This document shows positions 25,457 through 33,579 of a stretch of 64,000 nucleotides of DNA, one piece after another (position 1 is the first letter of the stretch; each line of letters starts with the position of its first letter). The DNA comes from Candidatus Acetothermia bacterium (GTDB taxonomy: Bacteria; Bipolaricaulota; Bipolaricaulia; RBG-16-55-9): the NCBI GenBank assembly GCA_016201405.1, contig JACQCZ010000014.1:356631-420630 (forward strand). The letters run 5' to 3'. Both the position numbers and the translations under genes were made by a program. Below the pieces are notes generated by a model. That model searched no databases, was not told the DNA's origin, and was given only the letters and a program-made list of their open reading frames with translations.

Positions 25457-27931
25457 ATGCTTGTACCGATTCGTTGGCTCAAAGAGTACGTAGAAATTCC
25501 CGTCTCAGTTGAAGAGCTGGCTCATCGCCTGACGATGGCCGGGGTGGAAGTCGCTTCCATCGAAAAGATTCCCTCAGGAGAAGTGGACTGGAAAGATATC
25601 ATTGTCGGCCAAATCGTGGCCGTAGAGCGCCATCCCAATGCCGACCGCCTCTCCATCGCAAAGGTCAATTGTGGTGATGGCGTTCTGACTAGCGTGACCG
25701 GTGCACCCAACATCAAAGTGGGTATGAAAGACTTGAAAGTCGCGGTCGCGAAGCTGGGCGCACGAATCATGAATGCCTATGCCACCGAGCCAACGACACC
25801 GGTCACAATCCAAGTGCAAGCAGCCACATTGCGCGGTGTTGATTCTCAAGTCGTGCTCTGCTCCGAAAAAGAGCTGGGACTTTCGGATGACCACACAGAT
25901 GTCATGCTCTTAGAGAAAGATGCGACCGTCGGAGCCGCGCTCGTCGATCTGCTGGGCGATCAAGTATTGGAGATTGAGCTTACGCCCAATCTGGGGCGCT
26001 GTCTATCTGTGATTGGGATTGCTCGTGAGGTTGCGGCTCTGACGGGTAGCAAGCTTCACATCAAATCACCCAAGTGGAAGACGTCAGATGAACCCAGCGA
26101 AGGTCAAGCCAAAATCGAGATTCTGGACGACGCTCTCTGTCCACGATATTCAGCCGCCCTCATCAAAGGGGTCAAGATCAAAGAGGCCCCATTCTGGATG
26201 CGCTACCGCCTGATGCTGGCCGGGATGCGCCCCATCAATTCGATCGTCGACATCAGCAACTATGTCATGCTGGAGTGGGGGCAGCCACTTCATGCCTTTG
26301 ACTATGACAAGCTGGTAGGACGTGCTGGGGGCAAGCATCCCGGAATTATCATTCGGCGCGCCCAAGCTGGTGAGAAGCTAGTCACTCTTGACAAGATAGA
26401 ACGCCAATTGACCGATGAGATGCTCATGATCTGCGATGAGAAGGGTCCTATCGCTCTGGCTGGCGTGATGGGTGGACTTGAGACAGAAGTCTCGGGTTCA
26501 ACTAAGAATATTCTGCTCGAATCAGCGAACTTTCATGCCATCAACAACCGCAAGACGGCCATGGCATTGCTGCTCCCCAGTGAAGCCTCGCAACGCTATA
26601 CACGCGGTGTGCCGCCCGAATCCACAGAGCTGGGAGCGATGCGGGCAGCTGATCTGATGCGCCAAATATCCAGAGGTACGATCGCCCGAGGGCTTCTGGA
26701 TGTCTACCCAAAGCCACGCCAGCCCAAGATCATCTCGCTGCCGATCCGTGAAGTGAAGCGGCTGCTCGGCATCGAGATGAGTGCGAAAGAGATCTCAGAG
26801 ATTCTTAAGCGACTGGAGTTCAAGAGCCGCAAGGTGAAAGAGAATCTTGAAGTGAGTGTGCCCTACTACAGACTGGATGTGGAGATTCCAGCGGATCTCA
26901 TTGAAGAGGTAGCTCGAGTCATCGGCTATGACCGCCTGCCGAGCACGCTGATGAGCGACCGCCTGCCACCCCAGAAACGCAATCGCTCCCAGGAGATGGA
27001 AGAGCGCGTTCGTGATCTTCTGGCTGGGATGGGTCTGACTGAAGTGGTCAACTATTCGCTCACGAATCTTGCGAGCCTTTCAAAACTCGATCCGAGTGGC
27101 AAGATGGCCAGCGGTGCTTTTGTTGAGCTAGCCAACCCCATCTCGACCGAGCGCTCTGTCATGCGAAGCACTCTGATGAACGGGCTGCTGGAGAGCGTCG
27201 CTGTCAATCAGCGCCATCAGGATCACATCGGAATCTTCGAAGTTGGCAGAATCTTTCTCAGCAACCCCGAGAGCCATGATGGGTTGCCGGATGAGCCGCG
27301 ACGCATCGGCATAGCGCTCGCAGGCTCACAAGAAGAGGCATCATGGACCGAACCCTCTCAATTCGTCGACTTCTATGCTCTCACAGGAGCGATCGAGGCG
27401 CTCTTCTCCCGGCTGGGACTGAGCAAGGCAGTCCATATATCGACTCAGCACCCGACCTTTCATCCAGGGCGCTCCGCTGAAATTCGTTTGGGGAATCTCA
27501 AGCTTGGGGTCCTCGGTGAAGCTCATCCAGAAGTTGCAGCAAAGTTCGATTTAAGAGGCCGCGTCTATCTGGCTGAATTAGATTTAGAAACCCTCATCGC
27601 ACATGCAACTGAAATAAAATGCTATGAGCCTCTGCCGCGCTTCCCAGGCATTCGCCAAGATATAGCCGTCGTTGTGGATCTCAATCTTCCAGCAAAGCGC
27701 ATTGAAGACCTCATCCGGCGCGAAGGCGGAGAGCTGCTCCGCGAGCTGACACTCTTCGATGTCTACGAGGGCAAGCCACTTCCTGATGGCAAGAAGAGCC
27801 TGGCGTATGCACTCGATTATCGCGCAGACGAGCGGACGCTAAAAGATGAAGAGGCGCAAGCCATTCACCTGCGCATCCAGAGCGCCGTCGAGAAGGAGCT
27901 AAGCGCTCAGGTTCGAGGCGCCGGAGGCTGA
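25457..27931 (+). CDS. pheT: Phenylalanyl-tRNA synthetase beta subunit
   Basis: MLVPIRWLKEYVEIPVSVEELAHRLTMAGVEV, VGQIVAVERHPNADRLSIAKVNCGDG, C-terminal anticodon-binding fold. Confidence 0.95.
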   Translation: MLVPIRWLKEYVEIPVSVEELAHRLTMAGVEVASIEKIPSGEVDWKDIIVGQIVAVERHPNADRLSIAKVNCGDGVLTSVTGAPNIKVGMKDLKVAVAKLGARIMNAYATEPTTPVTIQVQAATLRGVDSQVVLCSEKELGLSDDHTDVMLLEKDATVGAALVDLLGDQVLEIELTPNLGRCLSVIGIAREVAALTGSKLHIKSPKWKTSDEPSEGQAKIEILDDALCPRYSAALIKGVKIKEAPFWMRYRLMLAGMRPINSIVDISNYVMLEWGQPLHAFDYDKLVGRAGGKHPGIIIRRAQAGEKLVTLDKIERQLTDEMLMICDEKGPIALAGVMGGLETEVSGSTKNILLESANFHAINNRKTAMALLLPSEASQRYTRGVPPESTELGAMRAADLMRQISRGTIARGLLDVYPKPRQPKIISLPIREVKRLLGIEMSAKEISEILKRLEFKSRKVKENLEVSVPYYRLDVEIPADLIEEVARVIGYDRLPSTLMSDRLPPQKRNRSQEMEERVRDLLAGMGLTEVVNYSLTNLASLSKLDPSGKMASGAFVELANPISTERSVMRSTLMNGLLESVAVNQRHQDHIGIFEVGRIFLSNPESHDGLPDEPRRIGIALAGSQEEASWTEPSQFVDFYALTGAIEALFSRLGLSKAVHISTQHPTFHPGRSAEIRLGNLKLGVLGEAHPEVAAKFDLRGRVYLAELDLETLIAHATEIKCYEPLPRFPGIRQDIAVVVDLNLPAKRIEDLIRREGGELLRELTLFDVYEGKPLPDGKKSLAYALDYRADERTLKDEEAQAIHLRIQSAVEKELSAQVRGAGG

Positions 27932-27939
27932 GTCCTAAC

Positions 27940-27968
27940 TTGTTATTGGGTACCGTTTGACCTATAAT
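27940..27968 (+). promoter_or_regulatory. Sigma70-like promoter upstream of the agmatinase leader ORF
   Basis: TTGTTA, 17-bp spacer, TATAAT. Confidence 0.6.
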
Positions 27969-27996
27969 CCCGCGCGTCTACAACCCAAGGGAGGCA

Positions 27997-28050
27997 ATGC
28001 CACTTCCAAAACTTTATGCTGAGGAAGCGGATTTGAACAACATCACCTAA
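27997..28050 (+). CDS. Short leader ORF (17 aa), in frame with and abutting agmatinase
   Basis: gggaggca-ATG...TAA encodes MPLPKLYAEEADLNNIT; TAA immediately precedes the ATG at 28051. Confidence 0.4.
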   Translation: MPLPKLYAEEADLNNIT

Positions 28051-28950
28051 ATGAAGGAAAAGATGATCGCTGAGGGGCTGGCAATCCCGCAAAATTTTGC
28101 CGGCTTGCCACCGGACTTCTCCCGCTGGGAAGACTCCCACGTCGTCATCCTTCCTGTTCCGTATGATCTAACAACTTCGTATCAGTCAGGCGGTCGCTTT
28201 GGACCGCAAGCCATTCTAGAGGCTTCTCTTCAAGTCGAGCTTTATGATGACGAATTGGAGACGGAGCCGTATGAAATCGGCATTCACACACTTCCACCCC
28301 TTGAGCCGACTGTGGCCGGTCCAGAAGTGATGTCGGGCAAGATTCAAAGTGTTGTGGAAGATCTTCTCGAAGCAAAAAAATTTCCGCTCATTATTGGCGG
28401 TGATCATTCAATCACTATTGGCGTGCTCAAGGCGTTCGCCAAGCGCTACAAAAAATTCTCCGTCTTGCAGCTCGATGCGCATGCCGATCTGCGCGACAGC
28501 TATCATGGAACAACATACAGCCACGCTTGTGTTGCACGCCGGGCAACAGAGATCGTTTCATCACTGACGCAAATTGGCATTCGAAATTATTCTGCCGAAG
28601 AGGCAGAGTTTCTGGAAGGCTCTCAGGTCAAGCTGATCCCCGCTCGCGATCTGCAATCCAGTTTGGAGCCCGCTCTCAAAGCGATAGATTCCATCAAACA
28701 TCCGCTCTATATCACGCTCGATGTGGACGTCTTTGATTCTTCAATCATGCCAGCGACGGGCACACCTGAGCCGGGCGGACTCGACTGGTACGCTGTGATT
28801 GCTCTTTTGCGACGAGCCTTTGAAAAACATGAAGTTGTCGGGTGCGATGTGGTGGAGCTCGCTCCGATAGGCGGAATGAAAGCGCCTGATTTTCTGGTCG
28901 CCAAACTGATCTATAAAATGATCGGATATCTTTATAAAGCAAAATCCTAA
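28051..28950 (+). CDS. speB: Agmatinase
   Basis: GGDHSITIGVLKAF, QLDAHADLRDSYHGTTYSHACVARR, YITLDVDVFDSSIMPATGTPEPGG metal-binding ureohydrolase motifs. Confidence 0.92.
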   Translation: MKEKMIAEGLAIPQNFAGLPPDFSRWEDSHVVILPVPYDLTTSYQSGGRFGPQAILEASLQVELYDDELETEPYEIGIHTLPPLEPTVAGPEVMSGKIQSVVEDLLEAKKFPLIIGGDHSITIGVLKAFAKRYKKFSVLQLDAHADLRDSYHGTTYSHACVARRATEIVSSLTQIGIRNYSAEEAEFLEGSQVKLIPARDLQSSLEPALKAIDSIKHPLYITLDVDVFDSSIMPATGTPEPGGLDWYAVIALLRRAFEKHEVVGCDVVELAPIGGMKAPDFLVAKLIYKMIGYLYKAKS

Positions 28951-28961
28951 GGAGGTGGGCG

Positions 28962-29522
28962 TTGAGCAACCACGCTGCATACGTGCCAAAGCGAATGTTT
29001 TTTACCCATGGAGTTGGACATCACCGCGAAGAGCTTCGCTCCTTTGAGATGGCGCTGCGGGATGCGCAGATCGAGCGGTACAACTTGGTTCATGTCTCCA
29101 GCATCTTGCCCCCCCATTGCAAGATCATTCCCAGAGCAGAAGGGCTGAAGTGCCTCTTCCCGGGTCAGATCGTCTTCTGCGTGATGGCACGCAGCTCGAC
29201 AAACGAAGCGCGCAGACTGCTCGCCTCTTCCATCGGCTGCGCCATTCCCAATGACCCGAACACCTATGGCTATCTGAGCGAGCATCATTCTTTTGGCCAG
29301 AATGAGAAAGAGGCGGGAGATTATTCGGAAGATCTGGCAGCGTCAATGCTGGCATCGTCACTGGGGTTGGAATTTGATGATGCGATGGCCTGGGACGAGA
29401 AAGAGCAGTATTGGAAGATGAGCGGTCAGATCTTCCGCACCAGGAATGAGACTCAGACTGCGATTGCAAAAGGAAATGGTTATACAACAGTCGTATCGGC
29501 TGGCGTATTGCTCTTTGAGTAG
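28962..29522 (+). CDS. Pyruvoyl-dependent arginine decarboxylase
   Basis: LVHVSSILPPHCKIIP contains the self-cleavage Ser region; typical length and TTG start after ctaaggaggtg. Confidence 0.9.
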   Translation: MSNHAAYVPKRMFFTHGVGHHREELRSFEMALRDAQIERYNLVHVSSILPPHCKIIPRAEGLKCLFPGQIVFCVMARSSTNEARRLLASSIGCAIPNDPNTYGYLSEHHSFGQNEKEAGDYSEDLAASMLASSLGLEFDDAMAWDEKEQYWKMSGQIFRTRNETQTAIAKGNGYTTVVSAGVLLFE

Positions 29523-29538
29523 TCTTTTTAACTAAAAA

Positions 29539-30801
29539 TTATTGTGATTCGAATTTGCGGAAGACGAGAGTGGAGTTGTGCCCTCCAAAGCCAAATGAGT
29601 TTGAAAGCGCAACTTGCACGTTTGCCTTGCGAGCTTGGTTTGGGACGTAATCCAGATCACATTCTGGGTCGGGAGTCTCATAGTTGATTGTCGGTGCGAT
29701 GATCCCCTCCACCAGAGCCAGCATCGTGGCCACAGCCTCGACTGCGCCTGCTCCACCCATCAGATGCCCAATCTGTGACTTCGTTGAGCTGATAGCCAGC
29801 TTTTTGGCGTGATCCCCAAAGACAAGCTTGATCGCTTTTGTCTCAGCTGCGTCCCCCAACGGCGTCGACGTTCCATGGGCATTGATATAATCGACTTCAT
29901 CTACTGAGACTCCTGCCCGCTCCATGGCCATAATCATTGCCCTGCTCGCCCCTGAGCCTGCGGGATCAGGGGCGGTAATGTGATGAGCATCTGCCGTCAT
30001 CCCATGTCCGGCCAGCTCTCCTAAGATGCGCACGCCACGGGCACGGGCATGCTCCAGACTCTCCAAGATGATGACGCCTGCCCCTTCGCCTACTACAAAG
30101 CCATCGCGATTCTTATCAAAGGGACGCGATGCCTTTTCAGGCTGGTCATTGCGGCGCGAGAGTGCACGGGCTTGATCAAATCCAGCAAACGTCAGCGGCA
30201 GATTGACTGACTCTGTTCCACCAGCCACCATCACATCAGCATAGCCAAGTCGGATGCAGTCAGCAGCGGCGCCAAGCGCATGATTGGAGCTGGCACAGGC
30301 GGAGACAATGCCGTAGTTCGGTCCCTGCAAACCCCATTCAATAGAGACCTCGCCCGCTGCTGCGTTGGGCATAAACATCGGAACAAAGAATGGGCTGACT
30401 CGTCTCGCTCCCTCTGTGCGCCAGGTCTCTTGATTTTCGACAAGCACTTCAATGTTGCCAATGCCATTTCCAAACAAGACGCCAATTCGGGTCCTGTCTT
30501 CTGAATCTAGTTTTAATCCTGAGGACTCAATCGCCTCTTTGGCAGCGGCCATCGCCAGGCGGGTAGAGATGCCGAGGCGGCGCGCCCGCTTCTTATCCAT
30601 ATAATTATGGGGATCGAAATTCTTGACGGGAGCACCAATCTTTGATTCAACGCCATCGAGCTGAACAATCTCATCCATGCGCTGAGCGCCCGAGCAGCCA
30701 TTCTTAAGCCCCGCCCAAAACTCCTTGACGCCAAGACCGATGGGAGTGATCGCTCCCATCCCCGTGATCACAACACGCTGAGAATCGTTGTGACGAATCA
30801 T
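29539..30801 (-). CDS. fabF: Beta-ketoacyl-ACP synthase II
   Basis: RVVITGMGAITPIGLGVKEFW, VSACASSNHALG, NAHGTSTPLGD, IGHLMGGAGAVEA. Confidence 0.93.
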   Translation of the reverse strand: MIRHNDSQRVVITGMGAITPIGLGVKEFWAGLKNGCSGAQRMDEIVQLDGVESKIGAPVKNFDPHNYMDKKRARRLGISTRLAMAAAKEAIESSGLKLDSEDRTRIGVLFGNGIGNIEVLVENQETWRTEGARRVSPFFVPMFMPNAAAGEVSIEWGLQGPNYGIVSACASSNHALGAAADCIRLGYADVMVAGGTESVNLPLTFAGFDQARALSRRNDQPEKASRPFDKNRDGFVVGEGAGVIILESLEHARARGVRILGELAGHGMTADAHHITAPDPAGSGASRAMIMAMERAGVSVDEVDYINAHGTSTPLGDAAETKAIKLVFGDHAKKLAISSTKSQIGHLMGGAGAVEAVATMLALVEGIIAPTINYETPDPECDLDYVPNQARKANVQVALSNSFGFGGHNSTLVFRKFESQ

Positions 30802-30867
30802 AAAATCTATGATATGGATTCACTTCCATTCCTTCAAGTGCCTCCACGAGTGCATAAATAAATAGAA

Positions 30868-31617
30868 TCAGTTTTGAGCCAGGTGTTTGCGCTGCTGCAT
30901 CAGAGGGCGCAAGTGATGTGAGGTGAATTCATCAATCAGCTTTGTTCCAATAGCCGTCACGTCCTGCGAGAGCTTGATTCGCGTCAGCTTCTCGAAGGGC
31001 AACCGAAGAAGCATATTGAGCCCCTTTGCGATTCCCAGATTGAGCGGGCGCTCATGAGCCTCCCCACCACTTCGGCAGTTTTGGCAGAGCAGGCCGCCCT
31101 TCTCCAATGAGAACCAGCTTCGTTCAGGAGCTTTGTTACAGAGAGCGCATCGATCCAGAGTGGGAGCTAGGCCCATTGAAGCCAGTACTTTTAGCTTGAA
31201 AGACAGCTCATAGAGCGCGAAATGCTCAACCTCAAGCATGCTGCAGAGCATCTCCAAAAAGTCTTTATAGATGAGAAAGACAGAGGGCTCTCCATGATCT
31301 TCTTCTAGTAAGCGCTGCAGCCAACGGGCTGTGCGAAGCGCGACCTCTAAGCGATCATAATCACTTTTGAGTTTTGAGTATGGATTTAGGGTCGAGGCCT
31401 GGCTCAGCAGCTTCAGTCCTTCTTTCTGATAATAGACGAACTCTGTCAAGGTAAGCAGCTCAAGTGCAGATCCGAACTTGCTCTCTATCTTGCGTGCCCC
31501 TTTGGCCATGAATGAGACTTTGCCCTCATCCTGGCTGAGCACCGAGATGATGCGAGAGGTGTCACCATAATTGATGCTGCGAATGATAAATCCGGCGGTC
31601 TTCTTGATACGGCTCAC
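30868..31617 (-). CDS. recO: DNA repair protein RecO
   Basis: GFIIRSINYGDTSRIISVLSQDEGKVSFMAKGARK; zinc motif CALCNKAPERSWFSLEKGGLLCQNC. Confidence 0.92.
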   Translation of the reverse strand: MSRIKKTAGFIIRSINYGDTSRIISVLSQDEGKVSFMAKGARKIESKFGSALELLTLTEFVYYQKEGLKLLSQASTLNPYSKLKSDYDRLEVALRTARWLQRLLEEDHGEPSVFLIYKDFLEMLCSMLEVEHFALYELSFKLKVLASMGLAPTLDRCALCNKAPERSWFSLEKGGLLCQNCRSGGEAHERPLNLGIAKGLNMLLRLPFEKLTRIKLSQDVTAIGTKLIDEFTSHHLRPLMQQRKHLAQN

Positions 31618-32723
31618 GCGTGGAAAACCTTTTGCTCTCTCGTAAATCTCTTTAAGCGATCCTGGAGAACATGGACTCCAATTCCGGGTCCAGTGGGAAC
31701 GCTGAGAGTGCCATCCGAGTTCAGTTCAAAACTGGGCTCAATGATATCTTCTTTGTAGTAGCGGTTGCTGGCTGAGAGGTCGTTGGGAAGCGTAAACCCG
31801 GGCAGCGAAGCCAAGGCAACATTATGCGCCCGTCCAATGCCTGTCTCCAACATGCCACCGCACCAGACTGGAATTTTATTTTCCAGACAGAAGTCATGAA
31901 TCTTCTTCGCTTCGCTTGGCCCGCCCACGCGGCCCTGTTTGATATTGATGATCCGGCAGCTCTTCAGCTGCTGCGCCTGCCGCGCATCGCGACTCGATTT
32001 GATGCTCTCATCAAGACAGATCGGCGTCTTGATCTCTCGCTGAAGCTCAGCATGATCGACCAAGTCGTCATAAGAAAAGGGCTGTTCGATCATAATTAGA
32101 TTGAACTGATCCAGATTTTTCAATAAAGCTTTGTGGCTCAAATTGAAGGCTGCATTGGCATCCGCCATCAGTAGGATTTTTTGAAACTCCTTGCGAACCG
32201 GACCCAAGATATTCTCATCCCAGCCTGGCTTCACTTTGAGCTTTACTCTGCAATATCCCTCATCCACCCGTTTGTGGATTGTTTTTAATAGAGCAGGGAT
32301 ATTCTCATGAATCCCGATGCTGACGCCACTTGCCACGCGCTCTTTGGTTCCGCCCAACATCTTGGCCAGCGGTTTTTTACTGGCTTGCGCTAGGAGATCC
32401 CAAAGGGCCGCTTCGAGTCCAGCCTTGGCCATGGAGTGGCCCCGCACTCGGCTCCAGCGTTGGATAACTTCATCAATCTTTGTAAACGGGCCTTCCCACA
32501 AATACGGGATCAAAAAATCGTTGAGAACGTGCCATGCCGTCTGGATTGTCTCATAGGAATACCAAGGACCAGCACCCGCCACGCACTCTCCCCATCCGGT
32601 CAGGCCATCGGCTTTGACCGAGATGATGATAGCGGGCCGCAGCACTTCGCGCCCAAAGCTCGTCTCAAAGGGCTCGACCAATTCCATCTCAATATGCCGC
32701 AGCTCGACTTGCTCAATCTTCAC
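31614..32723 (-). CDS. o-Succinylbenzoate synthase / N-succinylamino acid racemase-like
   Basis: Enolase-superfamily KLKVKPGWDE, MADANAAFNLSH, IEQPFSYDDLVDHAELQ, CLDESIKSSRDA, NIKQGRVGG. Confidence 0.85.
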   Translation of the reverse strand: MKIEQVELRHIEMELVEPFETSFGREVLRPAIIISVKADGLTGWGECVAGAGPWYSYETIQTAWHVLNDFLIPYLWEGPFTKIDEVIQRWSRVRGHSMAKAGLEAALWDLLAQASKKPLAKMLGGTKERVASGVSIGIHENIPALLKTIHKRVDEGYCRVKLKVKPGWDENILGPVRKEFQKILLMADANAAFNLSHKALLKNLDQFNLIMIEQPFSYDDLVDHAELQREIKTPICLDESIKSSRDARQAQQLKSCRIINIKQGRVGGPSEAKKIHDFCLENKIPVWCGGMLETGIGRAHNVALASLPGFTLPNDLSASNRYYKEDIIEPSFELNSDGTLSVPTGPGIGVHVLQDRLKRFTREQKVFHA

Positions 32724-33574
32724 GTTCTCGTTAACAACTCCTTTAGTGAAATCTTTTCCAGCAAATAAAAAGATCTAGGTGCCCCTGTATCTTCGCTCTC
32801 CAGAAGCTCAGATACAATATAGCCTTGTTGGAAATAGGTCTGAATAATGCTGCGAAGCTCTAAACGCCATTGCAATGCGCCATCTGCGTCGATCTCTGCA
32901 ATCTTTCTTGGAATCTCTGCAAGCAGCCTTTTCTCTTTGAGATCTAGCTTCACGTCAACATTACTAAGAATGCCATTCTCTAGTTCTGTCTTATTGATGA
33001 CTTGAAGATTATGAATTGACTCGGGCTTACTACCCACCTTAATCCGAGAAGAGACTCTTGGGCTCTTCAGCCACCACTCGATCTCAAAGCGGTCTGTGGG
33101 CAGACCTCGATTGAGCTGATCCCGAATATCCCCATAATAATCTTCTTGGTAGGAGCGGCAGATGATTCCCAGTTTCTGGAAATTGAAATGGGCATTGCTG
33201 CTCTGCAAGGGATCAAAGGTCCAGCTGATCAGCTCGATCCCCTGAGCCAGCAGAGCCTCACGCTGTTTGAGTTTGAGCTGATAGCCAATGCCCTGAAAGC
33301 GAAATTCTGGCAGGACCGCTGCCATGATCGAGCAGTGCTTCAATCTCAATTTAGAAGGGCCACTTTCGATGATGTAACCCGGAAAACTGAAGGTGAATCC
33401 TATCATTTGGCCATTTTGAAAGGCTCCCAGAAGCAGCCCCCCTGAATCAATTGTGGTGCGAATCAGATGATGTGGAATGACGCTGATGTCCGAGAAGCCC
33501 CACACCTGCTGCTGCAATTCTTCACAGCGGTGGATCTCATCCAGCAAATGGATCTCTCTGATCTCAAGCCCCAT
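32720..33574 (-). CDS. GNAT-superfamily predicted acyl(succinyl)transferase (COG3375-like)
   Basis: LQQQVWGFSDISVIPHHLIRTTIDSGGLLLGAF, FRFQGIGYQLKLKQREALLAQGIELISWTFDPLQSSNAHFNFQKLG. Confidence 0.8.
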   Translation of the reverse strand: MGLEIREIHLLDEIHRCEELQQQVWGFSDISVIPHHLIRTTIDSGGLLLGAFQNGQMIGFTFSFPGYIIESGPSKLRLKHCSIMAAVLPEFRFQGIGYQLKLKQREALLAQGIELISWTFDPLQSSNAHFNFQKLGIICRSYQEDYYGDIRDQLNRGLPTDRFEIEWWLKSPRVSSRIKVGSKPESIHNLQVINKTELENGILSNVDVKLDLKEKRLLAEIPRKIAEIDADGALQWRLELRSIIQTYFQQGYIVSELLESEDTGAPRSFYLLEKISLKELLTRT

Positions 33575-33579
33575 GGAAG

